Shown: positions 1 through 7,747 of the stretch, in pieces
Position numbering within the stretch: the stretch's first letter is position 1
How the letters are laid out: the number at the start of each line of letters is the position of its first letter
NCBI GenBank assembly: GCA_963777665.1
Contig: CAVZRJ010000005.1
Coordinates: 186,001 to 250,000, forward strand
Reading direction: 5' to 3'
DNA from: Bog-756 sp963777665
GTDB lineage: Bacteria > Actinomycetota > Acidimicrobiia > Acidimicrobiales > RAAP-2
DNA length: 64,000 nucleotides
The notes under the pieces: model-generated
What the model was told of the DNA's origin: nothing
The model's database searches: none
Seen by the model: only the letters and a program-made list of their open reading frames with translations
Made by a program: the position numbers and the translations under genes

Positions 1-492
1 GCCGAGAACATCGGCCCCTCAGATCTCCCCTTCGGTCTCGGCTTCCATCCCTACCTCACTGTCGGCACCCCGACGGTGGATCAGGTTCGCCTGCGGGTAC
101 CGGCCTCGCGGCGGCTGCTCACCGACGAGCGCGGGCTGCCCCAGGGTCTGGCCGGGGTGGCGAGTACCGAATTCGACTACACCACCTCGCGGATGATCGG
201 GGTGACCTGCCTCGACACAGCCTTCACCGACCTTGTGCGTGACAGCGACGGCCGGGCCCACGTCGAAATCGACCATCCGGACGGCGACGGGCGAGTCACG
301 GTGTGGGCTGATGAGCGCTTCGGGTACTTCATGATCTACACCGGAGATACCCTCGAACCGGACCGCCGCCGCACCTCGTTGGCGGTCGAGCCGATGACCT
401 GTCCGCCGGACGCGTTCCGATCGGGGTCGGACCTGGCTCGACTGCAGCCGGGCGGTCGGTGGACGGGGTCCTGGGGGATCGCCGCGCGCTGA
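1..492 (+). CDS. Aldose 1-epimerase family protein, C-terminal part
   Basis: The frame is open from base 1 to the TGA at 490-492, so the 5' part lies outside the window and 163 residues remain. The fragment begins near GFHPYLTVG, the loop with the substrate-binding histidine of galactose-mutarotase-like enzymes. It ends with the family's C-terminal hallmark EPMTCPPDAF and a proline/glycine-rich end (LQPGGRWTGSW). The family interconverts the alpha and beta anomers of aldoses in the cytoplasm; the sugar used here cannot be told. The catalytic glutamate region near the C terminus appears intact. A tRNA group follows downstream with no obvious terminator. Confidence 0.85.
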   Translation, partial: AENIGPSDLPFGLGFHPYLTVGTPTVDQVRLRVPASRRLLTDERGLPQGLAGVASTEFDYTTSRMIGVTCLDTAFTDLVRDSDGRAHVEIDHPDGDGRVTVWADERFGYFMIYTGDTLEPDRRRTSLAVEPMTCPPDAFRSGSDLARLQPGGRWTGSWGIAAR

Positions 493-546
493 CCGGTCGT
501 GCGCCATGTAGACCTGCGGTGCGCCAATGCAGTGCGCCTGTTGCAG

Positions 547-618
547 TGCGCCCCCTGGGATTCGAACCCAGAACCTGCGGATTAAGAGTCCGTTGCTCTG
601 CCGTTGAGCTAGAGGCGC
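547..618 (-). tRNA. tRNA-Lys (anticodon CTT)
   Basis: Reading the minus strand gives a complete cloverleaf. The acceptor stem is GCGCCTC paired with GGGGCGC plus discriminator A. The anticodon loop is CTCTTAA with anticodon CTT, and the T-loop is TTCGAAT. No CCA is encoded. It is the first of three tRNA genes between the epimerase and the secreted propeller gene. Confidence 0.95.
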
Positions 619-679
619 CTGCCCTGAAAGCTACCCCCGTCACCGCGACAGACAAGACCCGGGTTCCCTGGGGCGTGAG

Positions 680-753
680 GGTGACCGACGGGGCTCGAAC
701 CCGCGACCTCCGGGGCCACATCCCGGCGCTCTGCCAACTGAGCTACGGCCACC
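680..753 (-). tRNA. tRNA-His (anticodon GTG)
   Basis: The minus-strand cloverleaf has acceptor GTGGCCG / CGGTCAC and anticodon loop ATGTGGC (anticodon GTG). The extra 5' base G(-1), encoded at 753, faces C73, encoded at 680. This G(-1):C73 pair is the identity element of bacterial tRNA-His, so the gene is taken as 74 nt. Confidence 0.95.
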
Positions 754-817
754 AAGGAGCCTCTAGTGTGGCACAGGCCGACGGAGGCACGGACCTCCCG
801 GCCAGCCGTTGTGCCTC

Positions 818-891
818 GCCCCTGTAGCTCAACTGGATAGAGCAGGTGGTTTCTACCCATCAGGTTGCGGGTTCGACTCCTGCCGGGGGCG
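818..891 (+). tRNA. tRNA-Arg (anticodon TCT)
   Basis: The plus-strand cloverleaf has acceptor GCCCCTG / CGGGGGC with discriminator G. The anticodon stem GGTGG/CCATC holds loop TTTCTAC, giving anticodon TCT, which reads the rare AGA codon. It lies opposite in orientation to the Lys and His tRNA genes beside it. Confidence 0.93.
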
Positions 892-1044
892 CGACTGTCG
901 GGGCACGACTGCCGTCGCCACAGTGCGCGGGCGTGGTGGCGACTTCCGCGCGGCTTGCGGATTCCCTAGGCTGTCTCGATCCGCGCGGTCCCGCCTTCTC
1001 CCTCGAAGCTCGGAGCGTCGACGAGAGCGCCACGAGCCGCCCGC

Positions 1045-3378
1045 TTGCACGCCCTCCGTCGTGCGGTGGGCATCCGGGTTCTCGTCGGTGCGCTGCTCGC
1101 AGCCTCGGTCGGCGTTGCGGTCACGCTTGCCACCCCGGTGCGGGTCGGCGCCACGCCGTCGGGCACGACCTGCGGCGGTGCCGACCAGCTCCCGGCCACA
1201 TGGAACTGCATCTGGACCAGCGTCCTGCCCGATCAAGGTGCGCCGATCGCGTACTCCTCACCGATCGTGGCAAATCTCGATGGACAGCCCTCCGCCGTCG
1301 TCGGTGATCGCACGGGAAATCTCTACGCCTTCCACCTCGGCAACCCGTTGTCGGGCACGTCGCCCACCGCTCCGACCATCCCGGCAGGATGGTCGGCGGG
1401 AAACCCGGGAGTGACCGACGAGAGCGGCCCGATCGACTCGACTCCGTCTGTCTTCTCCCGTTCCGGCACGAACGACTCCGTGCTGGTCGGCTCCGGCAAC
1501 GACGCCGACCCGGCAACCGGGGGGTACCAGGCCTACGGGCCGGCCGGCCACCGCGAGTGGTTCACTCCGGTCGTCAATCCGTCCTCCGATGCCTCTCCGT
1601 CAACCGGGGTCGAGGCCGGGATTGCAATCGGCAACCTGCAGCCGTCCTCGGGAACCGGACCGAGCGCCTACGCCGGTGCGCTCGGTCAGGTCGGCTACAC
1701 GCTCGCGGCCTCGACCGGCGCGCCACTCCGCGGGTGGCCCTTCTTCGACTCGGACAGTGTGCACGCCACCGCGGCGCTCGCCGACCTCTACGGCACCGGG
1801 GCCGACGAGATCGTCCAGGGAGCGGATCAGTCCGCCGGCACCGGCAGGGGCCAGACGTACCAGAACGGCGGTCACGTTCGCATCCTCTCTGGCACCGGCA
1901 ACCTGATCTGCCGGGCCGACACCAACCAGGTGGTCGACTCCTCTCCGGCCGTGGGCGGATTCCTGGCCGGGGGGGCGACCGGGATCGTGGTGGGCACCGG
2001 CACGTTCTTCCCGAACGCGTCGGACACCGATACGGTCACGGCCTTCGACACCCACTGCCGTTCGGTCTGGACGGCCCGGCTGGACGGCAGCACGTTCTCC
2101 TCGCCGGCCCTTTCCGACGTGCTCGGCAACGGCAGCCTCCAGGTGGTCGAGGGCACCGCCACCGGTGGCGGCGGTTCGGTGTGGGTCCTCAACGCCGCGA
2201 CCGGGGCAACCATCTGGCGGGTCCCGCTGCCCTCGCCGCTCGTCGGTTCCGTGGTCACCGCCGATCTGACCCAATCCGGTCACGCCGACATCATTGCGCC
2301 CACCGAGAACGGCGCGTACGTCCTCGACGGGCAGACTGGCAAGCAGATCGCGTATCTGGGGGCGAATATCGGCCTGCAGAACTCGCCGCTCGTCACTGCC
2401 GACCCCAACGGCACCGTCGGGATCACACTCGCCGGTTACAGCGGAGCGGTCCCCGGCGGACAGGGGATCGTCTACCACTACGAGATTTCCGGGGTCAACG
2501 CGGCCCGAGCCGTCGGCCCGGGCTCGTGGCCGATGTTCCACCACGATCCGCAGCTGACCGGGGACGCCGGTGGAACGCCACCCGTCGGTTCGGTCCCCGG
2601 CTGTTCCATTCCGGCGGCAGCCCTCGGCGGGTACGACCTGGCAGCCTCCGACGGAGGGATCTTCGCCTATCCGAGCCCGGCCAGGCCGTTCTGCGGCTCG
2701 ATGGGGGGCAGCCATCTCAACGCGCCGATCGTGGGCATCGCCATGTCGCCCTCGACCGGGGGCTACTGGGAAGTCGCCGCAGACGGTGGGATCTTCGCCT
2801 TCGGCGCGGCGGGATTCCACGGCTCGATGGGGGGCAGCCATCTCAACGCGCCGATTGTGGGCATCGCCGCCACCCCTGACGGGGGCGGCTACTGGTTGGT
2901 CGCCTCCGACGGAGGGATCTTCGCATTCGGCGACGCCGCGTTCCACGGCTCGATGGGGGGCAGCCATCTCAACGCGCCGATCGTGGGCATCTCGCCCTCC
3001 GCCGACGGCCGGGGGTACCGGTTGGTCGCCTCCGACGGCGGGATCTTCGCCTTCGGCGACGCCCCATTCTCCGGCTCGATGGGCGGCACACCGCTTGCCC
3101 TGCCGATGGTGGGTACGGCCACCGACACCTCGACCGGGGGCTACTGGGAGGTTGCCGCAGACGGGGGGATCTTCGCCTTCGGCGCGGCCCCCTTCTACGG
3201 GTCGACCGGCGGGATCCCATTGGCCGCGCCCGTGGTGGGGATGACGCCTTCTGACAATGCCTTCGGCTACCGGCTCGTCGCCGCCGACGGCGGGCTCTTC
3301 AGCTTTTCGGCCCCCTTCTCCGGCTCGGCCGGCGGCACCCGGCTGCAGAAGCCGGTCGTCGGGATGGCCGGTTTCTGA
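1045..3378 (+). CDS. Secreted beta-propeller protein with C-terminal DGGIFAFG repeats
   Basis: A 777-residue protein from a TTG start at 1045; GTG at 1066 is an alternative, and no Shine-Dalgarno supports either. The N terminus (basic HALRRAVGIR, then a hydrophobic stretch to about residue 35 ending VRVGA) is a signal peptide. Residues about 40-520 look like a PQQ-like or FG-GAP beta-propeller: repeated SSPIVANLDG, DSTPSVFS and SSPALSDVLGNG segments in which DG turns recur. From about residue 530, six ~42-residue repeats built around GYW.VA.DGGIFAFG run to the C terminus. The protein is probably extracellular or wall-associated. Its ligand and function are unknown. No enzymatic motif is seen, and the gene stands alone. 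Confidence 0.75.
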   Translation: MHALRRAVGIRVLVGALLAASVGVAVTLATPVRVGATPSGTTCGGADQLPATWNCIWTSVLPDQGAPIAYSSPIVANLDGQPSAVVGDRTGNLYAFHLGNPLSGTSPTAPTIPAGWSAGNPGVTDESGPIDSTPSVFSRSGTNDSVLVGSGNDADPATGGYQAYGPAGHREWFTPVVNPSSDASPSTGVEAGIAIGNLQPSSGTGPSAYAGALGQVGYTLAASTGAPLRGWPFFDSDSVHATAALADLYGTGADEIVQGADQSAGTGRGQTYQNGGHVRILSGTGNLICRADTNQVVDSSPAVGGFLAGGATGIVVGTGTFFPNASDTDTVTAFDTHCRSVWTARLDGSTFSSPALSDVLGNGSLQVVEGTATGGGGSVWVLNAATGATIWRVPLPSPLVGSVVTADLTQSGHADIIAPTENGAYVLDGQTGKQIAYLGANIGLQNSPLVTADPNGTVGITLAGYSGAVPGGQGIVYHYEISGVNAARAVGPGSWPMFHHDPQLTGDAGGTPPVGSVPGCSIPAAALGGYDLAASDGGIFAYPSPARPFCGSMGGSHLNAPIVGIAMSPSTGGYWEVAADGGIFAFGAAGFHGSMGGSHLNAPIVGIAATPDGGGYWLVASDGGIFAFGDAAFHGSMGGSHLNAPIVGISPSADGRGYRLVASDGGIFAFGDAPFSGSMGGTPLALPMVGTATDTSTGGYWEVAADGGIFAFGAAPFYGSTGGIPLAAPVVGMTPSDNAFGYRLVAADGGLFSFSAPFSGSAGGTRLQKPVVGMAGF
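2637..3375 (+). repeat. Six tandem ~42-aa DGGIFAFG repeats, partly near-identical in DNA
   Basis: Six units are read, each with DGG[IL]F, a small-residue loop, F.GS.GG and a P[IVM]VG strand. Three carry an almost identical ~45-bp DNA core, at about 2695-2740, 2821-2866 and 2947-2990. These differ at only one or two bases, which suggests recent duplication or gene conversion inside the array. The last unit (SDNAFGYRLVAADGGLFSF) is degenerate and ends the protein. Confidence 0.8.
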
Positions 3379-3415
3379 CCCGTGGCGTCCCAGTTGTGGT
3401 CCGGGCCGGCAGGCG

Positions 3416-3421
3416 TAGACT
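3416..3421 (+). promoter_or_regulatory. -10 element TAGACT of a leaderless parA transcript
   Basis: TAGACT ends 6 nt before the parA GTG at 3428, so transcription should begin at or next to the start codon. No Shine-Dalgarno fits in the gap. The same arrangement recurs across this window. Confidence 0.6.
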
Positions 3422-3427
3422 CCGCCC

Positions 3428-4213
3428 GTGACCGACGTGTTCGCCGTGGCCAACCAGAAGGGCGGGGTGGCCAAGACCACAACCGTTCACTCCATCGGGG
3501 TGGCGTCCGCAGAGTTCGGGCGGCGGACCTTGGTCGTCGACCTCGACCCGCAGGCGTGTCTCACCTTCTCGCTGGGATTCGACCCGGACGCGCTGGAACA
3601 CTCCCTGCACGACGTGTTCGTGCGCCGCGTGGCGGTGGCCGACGTCTCCTGTCCGGTCCCCGGAGTGCCCGGACTCGACCTGCTGCCGGCCACCATCGAC
3701 CTGGCCGGCTCCGAGGTGCACCTGCTCACCCGCACCGGCCGCGAGCACGTCCTGGCCCGGGCGCTCGATCCGGTGCTGCACCTCTACGACCTCGTCCTGA
3801 TCGACTGCCCGCCGTCGCTCGGCGTGCTCACCATCAACGGGCTGACCGCGGCCGACTCCGTCCTGATTCCGCTGCAGTGCGAGGCGCTGTCCCACCGCGG
3901 CGTCGGTCAGTTGCTCGAGACCATCGAGGACGTGCGGGCCTTCGCCAACGCCGACCTGACCGTCCGCGGGATCATCGCCACCATGTACGACGACCGCACC
4001 AAGCATGCCCGGCACATCCTCGAGGAGGTCGAGTCCCGTTACGGGATCCCGGTCCTCCAACCGCCGGTGCGCAAGTCGATCCGGTTCGCCGAGGCACCGG
4101 CCCGCGGGAAGTCGATCCTCCAGCACGCCCCGAATTCACCCGGCGCGGTCGCATACCGCGTGCTTGCCGCGACCTTGCTCGAGAGGAGCGCGGTGGCCGG
4201 CGCCCCCGGCTAG
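3428..4213 (+). CDS. ParA/Soj-family ATPase without an adjacent ParB
   Basis: A 261-aa ParA-type P-loop ATPase. The deviant Walker A is KGGVAKTT (residues 11-18, with both lysines), Walker A' is VVDLDPQA (about 36-43), and Walker B is LIDCPPSLG (124-132). Family members bind DNA non-specifically and use ATP-driven dimer cycling to position chromosomes or large protein cargo. No parB gene or parS-like repeat is seen nearby, so this is probably an orphan ParA rather than the oriC-linked segregation ATPase. Its TAG stop overlaps the next gene's GTG (TAGTG), so it is coupled to the zinc-ribbon protein, the best candidate partner. The GTG start at 3428 is supported by the adjacent leaderless -10. 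Confidence 0.9.
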   Translation: MTDVFAVANQKGGVAKTTTVHSIGVASAEFGRRTLVVDLDPQACLTFSLGFDPDALEHSLHDVFVRRVAVADVSCPVPGVPGLDLLPATIDLAGSEVHLLTRTGREHVLARALDPVLHLYDLVLIDCPPSLGVLTINGLTAADSVLIPLQCEALSHRGVGQLLETIEDVRAFANADLTVRGIIATMYDDRTKHARHILEEVESRYGIPVLQPPVRKSIRFAEAPARGKSILQHAPNSPGAVAYRVLAATLLERSAVAGAPG

Positions 4214-4611
4214 TGGGATCCGGACCGGATCCGCTGGGAAAGCGAGCGCTCTTCTGGATGCCTGTCGAGCCCGAGGCGGTCGGGGACGACGGCGATCCCG
4301 ACGGCGAGCACTCGTCACCCTCCGCGCACGCCCGCCCGGCCGGCAAACACGCGCTCTTCTCGGCCGCCACGCCGGCCGGTGAGGAGGACCGGGACACGGC
4401 CACCGCGACCGCGGGGGAGCCGGTACCACAACGCGGCGTCCTGACGGTCGTCTGCTCCCGTTGCGGGTCGATCAGCCGGGTCGGTCTTCTCGAGTTCGCC
4501 TGGCTCCACTTCCCCGTGGCCGCGTGGCTGCCCCGACGTCCGTTCGACCGGTGGATGACCTGTCCGGCCTGCCGGCGGCGGAGCTGGACGAGTGTCACCC
4601 TGACCAGGTGA
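4213..4611 (+). CDS. Zinc-ribbon protein with two GK[RH]ALF motifs, coupled to ParA
   Basis: A 132-aa protein whose GTG start overlaps the parA stop by one base. I do not recognise a named family. Visible features are GKRALF at residues 9-14 and GKHALF at 44-49, separated and followed by acidic, Pro/Ala-rich and probably disordered sequence, then a C-terminal zinc ribbon with Cys81, Cys84, Cys117 and Cys120 around a hydrophobic, Trp-rich core. The duplicated short motif in a disordered tail looks like a peptide that docks onto a partner; ParA is the obvious one from the coupling, but this is inference. Its TGA overlaps the dedA GTG by 3 nt (GTGA). Confidence 0.7.
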   Translation: MGSGPDPLGKRALFWMPVEPEAVGDDGDPDGEHSSPSAHARPAGKHALFSAATPAGEEDRDTATATAGEPVPQRGVLTVVCSRCGSISRVGLLEFAWLHFPVAAWLPRRPFDRWMTCPACRRRSWTSVTLTR

Positions 4612-5420
4612 CCGGCGCCCCTCTGCTGATCGCCACCTCGACCCAGTCGAATCCGGGAGGGTTCAGCGGGTGGCTGCTCCACTTCCACGGTCCCACCGCC
4701 TACGCCCTGGTCGGGTTCCTGGCTTTCGCCGAAGCTGCGCTCATGCTGGGGTTCTTCATTCCCGGTGAGACCGCCGTGGTCATCGGCGGCGTCCTGGCCG
4801 GCCTCGGGCGGGTGGACCTCGGGTTGATGATCGGGGTGGTGGTGGTGTGCGCCATCGTGGGGGACTCGGTCGGGTTCGAGGTGGGCAAGACGGCGGGCCC
4901 CTGGTTGCTGCAGCGTCGGCCGCTCAGGGGAAACCCCGCGGTCGGACGCACCTTGGGCCTGCTCGAGCACTACGGGGGCCCCGCCGTTTTCCTCGGTCGT
5001 TTCGTCGCCTTCGCCCGGGCGATCATCCCGGGCCTTGCCGGCATGAGCGGGCTCCGATACCGGGTGTTCCTCTTCTGGAACGCCCTCGGTGGCGTGTTGT
5101 GGGGCGTCGGGTACACGCTGCTCGGGTACGTCGTCGGATTGTCGTTCACCCGCATCCTGGCGACGGTCGGGACCTGGTCGCTCGTGGCGGTGGGTGTCAT
5201 CGTCGTAGGCGTGCTCGCCTTCGAGGTCCTCCGCCGCCGCCGCGTGCGGCGTCGCCCGTCCGTCGGTACCGAGGAGCTCGGCGCGGACTCCCCGACGGCC
5301 GAATCGGAGGGCACGGCGGACGGCACAGCCGCTGAAACGGCGCCGGGAACGCTCACCAAGTCATCGCACGGGTCGACGTGGCGTCGGTGGCCGGCGGGAG
5401 GTCGCTCACGGCCGGAGTAG
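4608..5420 (+). CDS. DedA-family inner-membrane protein
   Basis: A 270-aa polytopic membrane protein starting at a GTG that overlaps the upstream stop (GTGA). Family signs are the early hydrophobic segment with AEAALMLGFFIPGETAVV (the acidic residues and FxPGE motif) and the arginine-bearing GRFVAFARAIIPGLAGM loop, followed by two or three further hydrophobic helices. The last ~55 residues are a hydrophilic Arg-rich then acidic tail. DedA proteins are proposed lipid carriers or flippases linked to membrane potential; the substrate here is unknown. The gene closes the parA trio, so the three are probably translated from one mRNA. Confidence 0.88.
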   Translation: MTGAPLLIATSTQSNPGGFSGWLLHFHGPTAYALVGFLAFAEAALMLGFFIPGETAVVIGGVLAGLGRVDLGLMIGVVVVCAIVGDSVGFEVGKTAGPWLLQRRPLRGNPAVGRTLGLLEHYGGPAVFLGRFVAFARAIIPGLAGMSGLRYRVFLFWNALGGVLWGVGYTLLGYVVGLSFTRILATVGTWSLVAVGVIVVGVLAFEVLRRRRVRRRPSVGTEELGADSPTAESEGTADGTAAETAPGTLTKSSHGSTWRRWPAGGRSRPE

Positions 5421-5590
5421 CGCTCCCCGGGCACGGCGTGATCGGAAATCCTTGAAGTGGGAGGGGGCGGTGCCTACCATGACCCGCAAACCGCATGGCC
5501 CCTCGCGGGGACGTGCACCGGACGCCGGGTGGGACGGACACGCATGGTCGATGATCTCGGGCGGCTGCGGCGGCAAACGGGGTCCGAGCG

Positions 5591-7342
5591 TTGACAGCCT
5601 TCCCAACGTCAGAATCTCCGGTCACGCCACGAGCCGATACTGCAGACGCCCGCCGCGCGGCGTGGCTGATCGCGAGCTGCCCGGACGCCTATGTCGAGAT
5701 CGACCGCTGGGGAACCGTGGTCGAGTGGAATGCGGGTGCCGAGGAGCTGCTCGGTTGGGAGCGGGACGAGGTGGTGGGTCGCTTCGTGGCCGACACCCTC
5801 CTGCCCGGCGGCTTCGCCCGCTCTGCCTTCGGCGTCCTCCTTGCGGACAGCAAGGGTACCGGACCGGTGGCGACCACCGACTCGGAGGGTCCCTCCGGCG
5901 GACTGTCGCTCGTACTCCGCCACCGCAGCGGCCACCGGCTGCGCGCCGAAGGACGGCTCTTCGCTGCAGGAGAGGGGACCGATCGTACGGTCGCGGCGTT
6001 TCTGCGGGACGTGGTCGACCGCGATCGCGCCGGCAGGGAGCTGCGTCGCGACCCGGTGACCGGCCTGCCGGACCGGCCCGAGTTCGGATCCCGTCTGGCC
6101 GAGGCTGCGGATGCCGGAACCGGCATCCCCGGCAGCGTGGCCGTCGTGCTCCTCGACCTCGATCGGTTCAAGTCGGTCAACAACAGCCTGGGCCACGCAG
6201 CCGGCGACGCCGTCCTGGGCGCCGTGGCCCGACGGCTCGAAGGAGTGGCCCCCCGGGTCGACTGCCTGGCCCGGTCCGGCGGAGACGAGTTCCTGGCCCT
6301 GATCTGCGACGCCGGCGGTCGGGCCGACAGGCAGGCCGCCGTGTTCGTCGAACGGGTCCGTCTGGCGTTGTCGCGTCCGTTCGTCCTCGAGGGCAGTGAG
6401 GTCTTCCTCGGCGGGTCGGTCGGGATTGCCCTCAACACCTTCGGCGTGGACGACCCCGAGGAATTGCTCGCTCATGCCGAGGCGGCCATGTACCAGGCCA
6501 AGCGGCGGGGTGGCTTCGCGGTCGAGACGTTCGAGGAGTCCCTGCGCATCGAGGTGCTCGACCGGGTGACCACGGAGCGCTCGCTCCACCGCGCCCTCGA
6601 GCGGAGTGAGCTGCTGCTCCATTACCAGCCGGTGGTCGAGCTCGAGGGGGCCACCACCGTCGGGGTGGAGGCGCTCGTGCGTTGGGAACATCCCGATCGC
6701 GGACTCGTCGGCCCCCAACGGTTCATCCCGGTCGCCGAGGAGAGCGGGCTGATCATCCCGATCGGGGCCTGGGTCCTCGAGCAGGCATGCACCCAGCTAC
6801 GCGACTGGCACCGCCTCGGCAACTCCGGTCCACGCGGGTCGGTCGAGGTCAACCTCTCCGCCCGCCAGATCGACGACCCCGAGATCGTCCCAACGGTCGA
6901 GAAGATCCTGGATCGGACCGGCCTTTCTCCCGAGCACCTCACCCTTGAGATCACCGAGAGCGCGCTGATGAAGGATGCGGCCGCAGCGCTGGTCGTGCTC
7001 CGTGCACTGAAGGACATCGGGGTGCTCCTGGCCATCGACGACTTCGGCACCGGATACTCGTCGCTCAGCTATCTCCAGCGCTTCCCCCTCGACATCGTGA
7101 AGGTCGACCGGATGTTCATCGAGGTCCTGGGCGGCGGGCCAGAGGGGGAGGAGATCGTCTCCGCGGTGATCTCGTTGGCCCACGCATTGGGTCTCAAGGT
7201 CGTCGCCGAAGGAGTCGAGACGGTCGAGCAGCTCATCGTCCTTCGTCGGTTGCGCTGCGACTTCGCCCAGGGATACCTGTTCTCGCGTCCCCTGCCCGCC
7301 GAGGAGTTCCAGGCCGGGTTCGGGCTCCAGCGGAGCGCATAG
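5591..7342 (+). CDS. PAS-GGDEF-EAL cyclic-di-GMP signalling protein
   Basis: A 583-aa protein from TTG 5591; no start nearby has a good Shine-Dalgarno, so the N terminus is uncertain. A PAS-type sensor (about 20-130; DAYVEIDRWGTVVEWNAGAEELLGW) is followed by GGDEF (about 150-320, motif SGGDEF near 229) and EAL (about 330-575, motif EALVRWE near 358). The EAL catalytic set is visible: VNLS, EITES, DDFGTGYSS, VKVDR and AEGVET. Both diguanylate cyclase and c-di-GMP phosphodiesterase activities are therefore possible, with the PAS signal probably setting the balance. There are no transmembrane segments, so it is cytosolic. A second GGDEF-EAL gene lies at 10204-13524. Confidence 0.93.
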   Translation: MTAFPTSESPVTPRADTADARRAAWLIASCPDAYVEIDRWGTVVEWNAGAEELLGWERDEVVGRFVADTLLPGGFARSAFGVLLADSKGTGPVATTDSEGPSGGLSLVLRHRSGHRLRAEGRLFAAGEGTDRTVAAFLRDVVDRDRAGRELRRDPVTGLPDRPEFGSRLAEAADAGTGIPGSVAVVLLDLDRFKSVNNSLGHAAGDAVLGAVARRLEGVAPRVDCLARSGGDEFLALICDAGGRADRQAAVFVERVRLALSRPFVLEGSEVFLGGSVGIALNTFGVDDPEELLAHAEAAMYQAKRRGGFAVETFEESLRIEVLDRVTTERSLHRALERSELLLHYQPVVELEGATTVGVEALVRWEHPDRGLVGPQRFIPVAEESGLIIPIGAWVLEQACTQLRDWHRLGNSGPRGSVEVNLSARQIDDPEIVPTVEKILDRTGLSPEHLTLEITESALMKDAAAALVVLRALKDIGVLLAIDDFGTGYSSLSYLQRFPLDIVKVDRMFIEVLGGGPEGEEIVSAVISLAHALGLKVVAEGVETVEQLIVLRRLRCDFAQGYLFSRPLPAEEFQAGFGLQRSA

Positions 7343-7389
7343 GCGCGTATCGCAGCAGGCGAGTATGGCAGCAGGCGCGTATGGCAGCA
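7342..7389 (+). repeat. Three tandem 16-bp repeats after the GGDEF-EAL gene
   Basis: The unit GGCGCGTATGGCAGCA occurs three times head to tail (7342-7357, 7358-7373, 7374-7389), with one or two changes in the first two copies. It starts on the last base of the GGDEF-EAL stop codon and fills the first part of the intergenic region. It may be a slippage-prone microrepeat or a protein-binding array. Confidence 0.75.
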
Positions 7390-7441
7390 TGGATGCCTGC
7401 GATCCATGCGAACCAACGGGCATCCTGGGGGGCAACAGTCG

Positions 7442-7747
7442 GTGCAGACGAGCGGCAGGTCTTCGAGGCGAGGCGAACGGCAGCGTCGCCGGAGCCGGAC
7501 GGTCATTCTGCTCGTCGCCGGGACGGCGGTCGGGGTCTGGATGGCGGTCGAGAAGGTGTTCGTCGACCGCTGGGAGCGCCAGGAACTGGCCAACCACGCT
7601 GCTCGGGCAGCGGAGGGCCGCTCACCCGACCCCGGCGACCCGACGCCCTCGGTGCCGACCGCCGCGGACCGGAAGGTCGGAGCCGGACCGACGGGGTCTA
7701 GAGTCGAGCCGCCGTGGAACTCATCGACCGGGCCTACGAACGCCTGA
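7442..7747 (+). CDS. Possible small single-pass membrane protein
   Basis: An unrecognised open frame of 101 codons. GTG 7442 is preferred over ATG 7406 because a GGGGGG run lies about 8 nt upstream. After a very basic N terminus comes one hydrophobic segment (TVILLVAGTAVGVWMAV, about residues 20-37) and then a charged tail. This basic-then-hydrophobic layout fits a type II or N-in small membrane protein. The 3' end overlaps the methyltransferase gene by 34 nt and contains that gene's presumed -10 element. It otherwise fills a 371-nt gap. It could equally be chance. Confidence 0.4.
   Translation: MQTSGRSSRRGERQRRRSRTVILLVAGTAVGVWMAVEKVFVDRWERQELANHAARAAEGRSPDPGDPTPSVPTAADRKVGAGPTGSRVEPPWNSSTGPTNA
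7699..7704 (+). promoter_or_regulatory. -10 element TAGAGT of the methyltransferase gene
   Basis: TAGAGT ends 9 nt before GTG 7714, with no Shine-Dalgarno between them. This matches the leaderless pattern seen at other genes here. Confidence 0.5.
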
